Source: Beijerinckiaceae bacterium (GTDB lineage: Bacteria; Pseudomonadota; Alphaproteobacteria; Rhizobiales; Beijerinckiaceae). From it: a stretch of 40,650 nucleotides of DNA. The translations under genes were made by a program, and so were the position numbers. Shown here in pieces: positions 35,249 through 40,650 of the stretch (its first letter is position 1; the number at the start of each line of letters is the position of its first letter). Where the stretch lies: contig CANJNI010000040.1 in the NCBI GenBank assembly GCA_947475995.1, forward strand, positions 1 through 40,650, read 5' to 3'. The notes below the pieces were generated by a model that had not been told where the DNA came from, did no database searches, and worked only from the letters and a program-made list of their open reading frames with translations.

Positions 35249-36292
35249 ATGGCCCGTCGCGTCGCCGCCACTGTCGCCGCGCTCAGCGCGCTTGTCGTCC
35301 TGGCCCAGCCTGCCGCCGCCCAGCAATCAGTCGAGGATTTCTACAAGGGCAAGACGATAGACCTCTACATCGGCTTCACGGTCGGGGGCGGCTACGATCT
35401 CTATGCGCGTCTGGTGGGCCGCTACATCGGCGAACATCTGCCAGGCAAGCCGAAGGTGGTTCCCAAGAACATGACCGGCGCGGGCAGCCGCATCGCGGCG
35501 AACTATGTCTATGGGGTCGCCCCCAAGGACGGCACGGCGCTCGGCACGGCCGACCAGTCGATCCCGCTCGAACAGGCGACGGGCGAGTCCGGCATCACCT
35601 TCGATTCCTCGAAGTTCAACTGGATCGGCAATCCGATTGTCGACAACAATGTCGTGGTGACCTGGCACGCTTCGCCGGTGAAGACGATCGAGGACGCCAA
35701 ACGCACCGAGATCGCCATCGGGGCGACTGGCTTCAACACCTCGTCGCAATATCCGCAGGTGCTGAACACGATGGTCGGCACCAAGTTCAAGATCATCCTC
35801 GGCTATCCGGGCGGCAACGAGATCAACCTCGCCATGGAAAACGGCGAGGTGGCCGGCCGCGGATCAAACTCGTGGGCGTCCTGGAAGGCCAGCCGTCCCG
35901 ACTGGGTGCGCGACAGGAAGATGAACATCCTCGTCCAGATCGGTCTCGCCAAGAATCCCGAACTCGCGGACGTGCCGCTGCTGATCGATCTCGCGCAGAA
36001 CGAGGAAGACCGCGCGGCGATGCGCCTCGTGTCGGCGCCGCCCGTGGTGGGCCGTCCGATCTTCACATCGCCGGGCGTTCCTGCCGAGCGCGTCGCGGCT
36101 TTGCGCAAGGCTTTCGACGAAACGATGAAGGACCCCGCCTTCATCGCCGAGGCGAAGAAGCTGAATCTCGATCTCAATCCCATCGGTGGCGAGGAATTGC
36201 AGAAGGTGGTGGCGGACATCATCAACACGCCGCCTGCCGCCACGAAGCGGCTCGCCTCGGTCCTGGCGCTCATCCAGCGCGAGCAGAAATAG
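35249..36292 (+). CDS. Divergent Bug/TctC-like periplasmic receptor (c)
   Basis: A 347-residue periplasmic receptor distantly related to the Bug/TctC family. The signal peptide ends at about residue 25 (LAQPAAAQ). DFYKGKTIDLYIGFTVGGGY replaces the usual Bug ligand-loop stretch, and NMTGAGSRIAANYVY and LGYPGGNEINLAMENGEV are equivalents of family segments. It belongs to a different branch from receptors (a) and (b). GGAGG lies six bases before the ATG at 35249. It diverges from ribBX and is followed by a third alpha/beta-hydrolase. No TctA or TctB membrane partner is present in the window. Confidence 0.85.
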   Translation: MARRVAATVAALSALVVLAQPAAAQQSVEDFYKGKTIDLYIGFTVGGGYDLYARLVGRYIGEHLPGKPKVVPKNMTGAGSRIAANYVYGVAPKDGTALGTADQSIPLEQATGESGITFDSSKFNWIGNPIVDNNVVVTWHASPVKTIEDAKRTEIAIGATGFNTSSQYPQVLNTMVGTKFKIILGYPGGNEINLAMENGEVAGRGSNSWASWKASRPDWVRDRKMNILVQIGLAKNPELADVPLLIDLAQNEEDRAAMRLVSAPPVVGRPIFTSPGVPAERVAALRKAFDETMKDPAFIAEAKKLNLDLNPIGGEELQKVVADIINTPPAATKRLASVLALIQREQK

Positions 36293-36391
36293 ATTTCTCT
36301 CGCGCCGAAGCCTGATTGCGCCGCAAGCGCATTCGGGCCTAATCTTTCCCGGTCATGCGCCGTTCAAGAGGCGCGCACCGGGGAGGGTCTG

Positions 36392-37348
36392 ATGGCCGAC
36401 AAGCATGCATGGAAACTCGATCGTCGTCTGTTGCTCATGGGCGGCGTCGCCGCAGGAGCGGCTGCGGCCCTGACGAGCCCGGCGAGCGTGACGCCCGCGA
36501 TGGCCGCGCTGCCGGAAAACCAGTTCAAGCCCGTGCCGATGCCGCCCCTGCCGCCCTTCAAGGAAGGCATTGCGGAAATCCCCGGCACCAAGCTCTATTA
36601 TCGCGATTTCGGCGGCGACGGCGTGCCGCTCGTCCTCATGCATCCGGCGACCGGAAGCGCCCTCATGTGGGGCTATCAGGTTCCGGCTTTCGTGAAGGCC
36701 GGCTACCGGGTCATCGCCTATTCGCGGCGCGGCTACTACAAGTCGGAAACCGTCGCGGACAAGAACAATGCAGGACAGCCGTCTACCGATCTGCGCAACC
36801 TGATGGACAAGCTCGGCATCGGCAAATTCTGCATCGTCGCGACGGCCGCGGGTTGCACGATCACGCTCGACTTCGCGATGGATCATTCCGACCGGCTGCA
36901 CGCCATTGCGATTTCGTCAGGCTCGCTCGGCAACCTAGAAGAGCCCGAATATAAAAAAGCCAGCGAAGCCGTGCGCACCAAGGGGCTGGATGAAATGCCG
37001 CCGGAATTCCGCGAGCTTGGACCCGCCTACCGGGCGGTCAACTTCGAAGGCACGAAGGAATGGGTGGAGCTTGAACACAAGGCCATCAACGGCAATCGCC
37101 TCGGTCCGACCAACGTCAACAAGTTCACCTGGGCGACGCTGGCGCGGGTGAAATGCCCGACGCTGTTCATCGCCGGCGGATCGGACCTTGCGGCGCCGCC
37201 GACCATGATGCGCATTGCCGCAGAGCATGTGGCCAATGCCGAAATGGTGATTTCGCCCAACACCGGCCACTCGGTCTATTGGGAGCAGCCGGATTTCTTC
37301 AACAACTCGATCCTCGAGTTCTTCGGGCGCAACACCAAAAAAGGCTAG
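36392..37348 (+). CDS. Exported alpha/beta-hydrolase-fold protein lacking the serine nucleophile
   Basis: A 318-residue alpha/beta-hydrolase-fold protein with a twin-arginine-like signal (KLDRRLLLMGGVAAGAAAAL, cleavage near residue 39), so it is probably periplasmic and folded before export. The core begins GTKLYYRDFGGDGVPLVLMH. The elbow reads VATAAGC: the nucleophile position (A152, codon GCC) is alanine. D265 in AGGSDLAAPP and H293 in NTGHSVYWEQP are retained. GGGAGGG precedes the ATG. It follows receptor (c) by 99 bases on the plus strand. Function unknown; non-covalent catalysis or ligand binding are possible. Confidence 0.85.
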   Translation: MADKHAWKLDRRLLLMGGVAAGAAAALTSPASVTPAMAALPENQFKPVPMPPLPPFKEGIAEIPGTKLYYRDFGGDGVPLVLMHPATGSALMWGYQVPAFVKAGYRVIAYSRRGYYKSETVADKNNAGQPSTDLRNLMDKLGIGKFCIVATAAGCTITLDFAMDHSDRLHAIAISSGSLGNLEEPEYKKASEAVRTKGLDEMPPEFRELGPAYRAVNFEGTKEWVELEHKAINGNRLGPTNVNKFTWATLARVKCPTLFIAGGSDLAAPPTMMRIAAEHVANAEMVISPNTGHSVYWEQPDFFNNSILEFFGRNTKKG

Positions 37349-37387
37349 TTTGCCCGGAGCGTTCCGGCGCGCGCGAGCGCCGGCGCG

Positions 37388-37957
37388 CTAGGCCTTCTTC
37401 ATCATGGCGGCGAAGTCGACGACCTGGCCCGCCATGATGGAAATCTGCTGCGCAATGGCGGGTTCGGAACACTCGCCGTTGCTGAACTTCACAACGGCTG
37501 AATTGATCGCGACGCCCAGCGGCGTCGGCCAGGCGCGCAGCGCATGCGCAATGGACCGCAATTGCGTGATGATCGCCACCGGCCCCTGAAAGCCGTAGCC
37601 CAGACCGATCACCCCGACGGACCGGCCGTCCAGATAGACGCGGGGATCGACCCGCATGTCCTCCGTATAGTCGATCGCGTTCTTGACGAGGCCCGAAATG
37701 GCCCCGTGGTAGCAGGGCGAAGCGAAGATGACGCCATCTGCGCGGCGCAGGGCTTCAATCATCGCCTGCGCGGGCGCGCACCTTGCGGCGGTTTCTGGAT
37801 CATAGGCCGGGAAATCGAGGTCGTGACCGGTGAAGATGCGCGTCTCGGCCCCCTTGGCGGCGGCATGTTTCAAAGCGAGCGTGAGCGCCTGTTCGGCCGA
37901 AGAATTCGGCTTCGTGGTGCCGCCGATGCCGACGATGAAAGGCCTGCCTGCGCTCAT
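37388..37957 (-). CDS. NAD(P)H-dependent FMN reductase
   Basis: A 189-residue flavodoxin-fold reductase that would supply reduced FMN. IGGTTKPNSSAEQAL is the phosphate-binding loop (usual GSxRxxS type), and FASPCYHGAISGLVKNAIDY is the hallmark flavin loop of NADPH-dependent FMN reductases. No signal peptide. The ATG at 37955-37957 has GAAGGG upstream. It converges on the exported hydrolase gene (39-base gap) and lies 57 bases downstream of the glycosyltransferase gene on the same strand. In context it is the likely reductant source for the LLM monooxygenase. Confidence 0.9.
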   Translation of the reverse strand: MSAGRPFIVGIGGTTKPNSSAEQALTLALKHAAAKGAETRIFTGHDLDFPAYDPETAARCAPAQAMIEALRRADGVIFASPCYHGAISGLVKNAIDYTEDMRVDPRVYLDGRSVGVIGLGYGFQGPVAIITQLRSIAHALRAWPTPLGVAINSAVVKFSNGECSEPAIAQQISIMAGQVVDFAAMMKKA

Positions 37958-38014
37958 CCGATTTCCCTTCCCCTGATCCCTGCTGTTTGGACGGTCGCGG
38001 CGCGCCCGTCAACG

Positions 38015-38605
38015 TCAGGCGCGGAACGGGATGAGGCGCGGGAGACGCCGGATCGACGGAGCAACGCCCGTCCGGGGGATGAAGACCGGACGCGATGTCC
38101 TGCGCAGGCGGCGCGACAGGTCGGCTGCGTCGCCGACGTCCGTTTCATCAAAGCCGTTGGCGTCCTCGAAGGCGCGGCGGCGCACGAAGACGGCTTGTCC
38201 CGGCGCCGCAAGGCCCCGGAGCCGCGACAGACCCTGCCGGGCCCGTGCACGAAAGCTGCTCGCCTCGTTGAAGCCAGCGAACACGCCCCATGGCTTTCGG
38301 GTCAGGCGCAGCGCTCCGGCGATCAGAAGATCGGCGTCGGGCGGCAGGCGCGAGGGCGGTTCGATGAACAGCAGCACGTCGCCGCGCGCGCAATCGGCTC
38401 CGGCGTTGAATCGCGCCGCAAGACCGGGCGGCGCATGAACCAGCGCCTCGCACAGGGGCAGCGCCAGATGCGCCGTCAGGTCGCGGCTGCCGCCGTCGGC
38501 CAGAATGCATTCGACGCCGCGCGCCCGCAGATGCTGCAAGGGCGCGAGCGCGTGCACGGCGTCTTCCGCCTCATCCAGCGCCGCGATGATGATCGACAGG
38601 CGCAT
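38015..38605 (-). CDS. Family-2 glycosyltransferase-like protein
   Basis: A 196-residue GT-A-fold protein resembling TIGR04283-type glycosyltransferases. MRLSIIIAALDEAEDA and ECILADGGSRDLT are the nucleotide-sugar-binding start of the fold, and QAVFVRRRAFEDANGFDE is the usual acceptor-side segment. At the position where the family commonly has a D-x-D-like HADT motif this protein reads FIEPPSRLPP, so metal binding may be altered. Its ATG shares one base with the comM stop (TGATG), so translation is coupled to comM. Substrate unknown. Confidence 0.7.
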   Translation of the reverse strand: MRLSIIIAALDEAEDAVHALAPLQHLRARGVECILADGGSRDLTAHLALPLCEALVHAPPGLAARFNAGADCARGDVLLFIEPPSRLPPDADLLIAGALRLTRKPWGVFAGFNEASSFRARARQGLSRLRGLAAPGQAVFVRRRAFEDANGFDETDVGDAADLSRRLRRTSRPVFIPRTGVAPSIRRLPRLIPFRA

Positions 38606-40143
38606 CAGGCGGCCTGCGACACGCGCGAGGACTGGCCCCGGTAGGAGAGCGCTTCGGCCAGATGCACGCGGCCGACCTGGGCGGCGGCGTCGAGATCGGC
38701 CAAAGTGCGGGCGAGTTTCAGCACGCGATGAAAGCCGCGCGCCGACAGCCGCATGCGCTCGGCGGCGTCGCGGATGAGGGTCGTGCCGGAGCTGTCCAGT
38801 TGGGCCACGTTCTCGATGACCGAGGGCGGGGCGGCGGCGTTGCAGACAATGCCCGGCAGGCCGAGGTCCGCATAGCGCCGCACCTGAATGGCGCGGGCCT
38901 GTGCAACGCGGCGCGCGACTTCCGCCGAGCCTTCGGCCGGCGGCGGCAGGATGAGATCGGCGGCGGTGACGGCCGGCACCTCGATGGAAAGATCGAAACG
39001 GTCGAGCAGCGGGCCGGAGAGTTTCGCCTGATAGGTCGCGATGCAGCGGTCGTTCGGCTGGCGCTTGCAGGCGTAGCCGGGTTCGGTCGCGTGGCCGCAG
39101 CGGCAGGGGTTCATGGCGGCGATGAGCTGGAAGCGCGCCGGATAGGTCACGCGGTGGTTGGCGCGCGCGATGGCGACCTCGCCGGTTTCCAGCGGCTGGC
39201 GCAGGCTGTCGAGCGCCTGCGGGTTGAACTCCGGCAATTCGTCCAGAAACAGCACGCCGTGGTGGGCCAGCGAGGCTTCGCCCGGCCTTGCGTGGACGCC
39301 GCCGCCGACGAGCGACGCCATCGAGGCCGAATGGTGCGGGGCCCGGAAGGGGCGACGGTCGGTCAGTTCGCCGCCTGCGAGCGCGCCGGCGACCGAATGG
39401 ATCATGGAGACTTCGAGCAATTCGCGCGGGCCGAGCGGCGGCAGGATCGACGGCAGGCGGGCGGCCAGCATGGACTTGCCGGAGCCGGGCGGGCCGGACA
39501 TGAGCAGGTTGTGGCCGCCTGCAGCGGCGATTTCGAGGGCGCGCTTGGCGCTTTCCTGCCCCTTGATGTCGCGCAGGTCCGGCTGCGGGACGCCTGCGCC
39601 CCGGATGGCCGGGGCCGGGCGGGCCATGACCTGCGTCCCGGCGAAATGGTTGGCGAGCTGGATCAGCGAGCGGGGCGCGAGAATCTCGATCTCGCCGGAC
39701 GCCCAGGCGGCCTCGGGGCCGCAATCCTTCGGGCAGATGAGGCCGTGGCCGCGCGCGTTGGCGGCGACGGCGGCGGGCAGCACGCCCGCCACGGGCGTGA
39801 TGGTGCCGTCCAGCGCCAGTTCGCCCAGAACCGTGAAACCCTGCAGGGCGTCGGCCGGGATGGCCCCGATGGCGGCCATGACGCCCAGCGCAATCGGCAG
39901 GTCGTAATGGCTGCCCTCCTTGGGCATGTCGGCGGGGGCGAGGTTGACGGTGATGCGGCGGGCCGGGAGCGCGAGGCCGGAGGCGGTCAGGGCCGAGCGG
40001 ACGCGCTCGCGCGATTCCCCCACGGCCTTGTCGCCGAGCCCCACCAGCGTGAAGCCCACATTGCCGTTGGAAATCTGCACCTGCACGTCGACGGGCCGCG
40101 CCTCAATCCCCTCGAACGCCACCGTCGCGACCCGAACGACCAT
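38605..40143 (-). CDS. comM: YifB/ComM-family Mg-chelatase-like AAA+ ATPase
   Basis: A 512-residue ComM/YifB protein, a hexameric helicase that in naturally competent species drives branch migration during transformation. The N-terminal LonC-like domain carries GLGDKAVGESRERVRSAL and PKEGSHYDLPIALG; the AAA+ domain has Walker A MSGPPGSGKSML, Walker B GVLFLDELPEF, and the cysteine-rich AMNPCRCGH...YACKRQ segment; the C-terminal Mg-chelatase domain ends with ALSYRGQS. GGAGAG lies before the ATG at 40141-40143. Its presence does not prove competence, as the family is widespread. Confidence 0.95.
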   Translation of the reverse strand: MVVRVATVAFEGIEARPVDVQVQISNGNVGFTLVGLGDKAVGESRERVRSALTASGLALPARRITVNLAPADMPKEGSHYDLPIALGVMAAIGAIPADALQGFTVLGELALDGTITPVAGVLPAAVAANARGHGLICPKDCGPEAAWASGEIEILAPRSLIQLANHFAGTQVMARPAPAIRGAGVPQPDLRDIKGQESAKRALEIAAAGGHNLLMSGPPGSGKSMLAARLPSILPPLGPRELLEVSMIHSVAGALAGGELTDRRPFRAPHHSASMASLVGGGVHARPGEASLAHHGVLFLDELPEFNPQALDSLRQPLETGEVAIARANHRVTYPARFQLIAAMNPCRCGHATEPGYACKRQPNDRCIATYQAKLSGPLLDRFDLSIEVPAVTAADLILPPPAEGSAEVARRVAQARAIQVRRYADLGLPGIVCNAAAPPSVIENVAQLDSSGTTLIRDAAERMRLSARGFHRVLKLARTLADLDAAAQVGRVHLAEALSYRGQSSRVSQAA

Positions 40144-40167
40144 CGGAAACTCTCCAAGCCCGGCAGG

Positions 40168-40195
40168 AGCCTAGCCGAGCTTGGGCGCGTGTCAA
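40168..40195 (-). promoter_or_regulatory. Candidate sigma-70 promoter of comM
   Basis: On the minus strand TTGACA (40195-40190) and TAGGCT (40173-40168) are separated by 16 bases. Transcription would start near 40161, giving a leader of about 18 bases that holds the GGAGAG ribosome-binding site. The -35 is a perfect consensus match in GC-rich DNA. Confidence 0.55.
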
Positions 40196-40428
40196 GAACA
40201 TTTAGGGAACAAATGCGTGCTAATAGAGTAAAACACCCTTTTTCGTCCCGCAAAATTTTTGGATTGGGTCCCCAGTTGGCCAGCATTCAGCTGTGCGCGC
40301 TCTCCGTTTTCACATCAATTATACGCAGTACAGAAGGCTCGTTGCATCGCCGTGAGCTGACGTCTTTGACGGTTGCCTAAACGCGTTTCTTACGTGAAGT
40401 TGCGCGGGCTTTCGTCAGGAAACCCAAA
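40196..40428. other. Relatively AT-rich spacer between comM and the small lipoprotein gene
   Basis: This spacer is visibly poorer in G and C than the rest of the window, with runs such as CAAAATTTTTGG and CAATTATACGCA. It separates divergent genes. A TTGACG at 40366-40371 could be a -35 for the lipoprotein gene, but the -10 region is weak. No tRNA, tandem repeat or convincing open reading frame was seen here. Confidence 0.5.
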
Positions 40429-40527
40429 ATGAAAAAATTTATTCTGTTCGGGACGCCTCTGCTTCTGGCCGGTTGTACCGTATCAATCGACAACCCGGCG
40501 GCAGGGCTGTTCAACGCTCTCTACTGA
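40429..40527 (+). CDS. Small lipoprotein, 32 residues
   Basis: ATG at 40429 opens a 32-codon frame ending with TGA at 40525-40527. The protein starts MKKFILFGTPLLLAGC: two lysines, a hydrophobic stretch and a textbook lipobox LAGC with the cysteine at residue 16. The mature peptide would have 17 residues (CTVSIDNPAAGLFNALY). AGGAA lies eight bases before the start. This architecture resembles entericidin-like or lysis-type small lipoproteins, but there is no sequence match that I recognise. Residue 17 is threonine, not aspartate, so sorting to the outer membrane would be expected in an Escherichia coli-like system. Function unknown. Confidence 0.7.
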   Translation: MKKFILFGTPLLLAGCTVSIDNPAAGLFNALY

Positions 40528-40599
40528 GTGGTCGGTTCGTCGCCGCTTAATGAGCTGAAGCGCAACGAAGTTTGAGGATTCCTTCCATCGGAAAAGTCT

Positions 40600-40637
40600 G
40601 AATCTATTCGAGGTGGCCGAATCATTCGGAGGTCGCC
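40600..40637 (+). repeat. Two adjacent imperfect 19-base repeats ahead of the last gene
   Basis: GAATCTATTCGAGGTGGCC (40600-40618) is followed directly by GAATCATTCGGAGGTCGCC (40619-40637), the same unit with a one-base shift and one substitution. The second copy contains the GGAGG ribosome-binding site of the gene starting at 40638, whose first codons repeat AAATCATTCG again. It looks like local duplication of a translation start region. Confidence 0.6.
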
Positions 40638-40650
40638 ATGAAATCATTCG
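40638..40650 (+). CDS. First four codons of a gene running off the right edge
   Basis: ATG at 40638 follows GGAGG (40628-40632) at a spacing of five bases, and the frame reads M-K-S-F before the window ends. The strong ribosome-binding site supports a real start. Nothing can be said about the product. Confidence 0.45.

Noticed and set aside
37349-37387. Terminator in the convergent gap between the exported hydrolase and FMN reductase genes
   Set aside because: CCGGCGC/GCGCCGG can pair, but the sequence is uniformly GC-rich without a T tract.
38662-40380. 572-codon open frame on the plus strand opposite comM
   Set aside because: Glycine/arginine-rich shadow of comM; comM has all expected motifs and its own promoter and SD.
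1-40650. Mobile element, prophage, CRISPR or tRNA gene
   Set aside because: No transposase, integrase, spaced direct-repeat array or tRNA-like cloverleaf was recognised on either strand.

Overview
The window is high-GC, densely coding DNA from a Gram-negative bacterium. Kdo synthesis (kdsB), a membrane-anchored c552-type cytochrome next to kdsB-pheA, a two-domain RibBX riboflavin protein and tandem Bug/TctC receptors together point to an alphaproteobacterium. Hyphomicrobiales (Rhizobiales) is most likely, but the genus cannot be named from sequence alone. No rRNA, tRNA, CRISPR array, transposase or phage gene was seen. Protein-coding genes cover nearly everything and no gap exceeds 300 bases.

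Region 1 (1-3606, all minus strand): a DUF1194/von Willebrand protein, a gamma-glutamyltransferase, a small periplasmic cytochrome c, a GlsB/YeaQ-type membrane protein and the 5' end of a MoxR-family ATPase. A long palindrome covers the ribosome-binding site of the MoxR gene.

Region 2 (3753-13039, plus strand): one tightly packed operon for uptake and breakdown of nucleosides. It has a BMP-family binding protein, a double ATPase, two permeases, cytidine deaminase, purine nucleoside phosphorylase, deoxyribose-phosphate aldolase and thymidine phosphorylase. A VOC protein sits inside the transporter genes and a GhrA-type hydroxyacid reductase closes the operon. Stop and start codons mostly overlap or nearly touch. 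A perfect 6-4-6 inverted repeat lies just upstream of the first gene.

Region 3 (13042-20768, minus strand): a yejABEF-type peptide ABC transporter leads directly into deoB and upp. The phosphopentomutase and uracil salvage steps missing from region 2 are therefore attached to a peptide importer. The two operons converge with two bases between stop codons.

Region 4 (20930-27525): cytochrome c (minus), diverging from kdsB-pheA-glycosyltransferase, followed by the helicase hrpB. A pair of inverted palindromic repeats, one also resembling a terminator, separates this housekeeping block from region 5.

Region 5 (27703-37957): an accessory catabolic cluster built around flavin. It has two tandem TctC receptors, a VanB-type ferredoxin reductase, three alpha/beta-hydrolases (two without a serine at the nucleophile position), a luciferase-like monooxygenase, RibBX, a third and divergent TctC-like receptor, and an NAD(P)H:FMN reductase. 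It reads as a flavin-dependent oxygenation plus bond-cleavage pathway with its own flavin supply, reduction and substrate capture. Its substrate is unknown, and it is the best candidate here for an undescribed system.

Region 6 (38015-40650): comM with an overlapping family-2 glycosyltransferase-like gene. After a relatively AT-rich spacer there is a 32-residue lipoprotein, and the first codons of another gene follow a tandem 19-base repeat.
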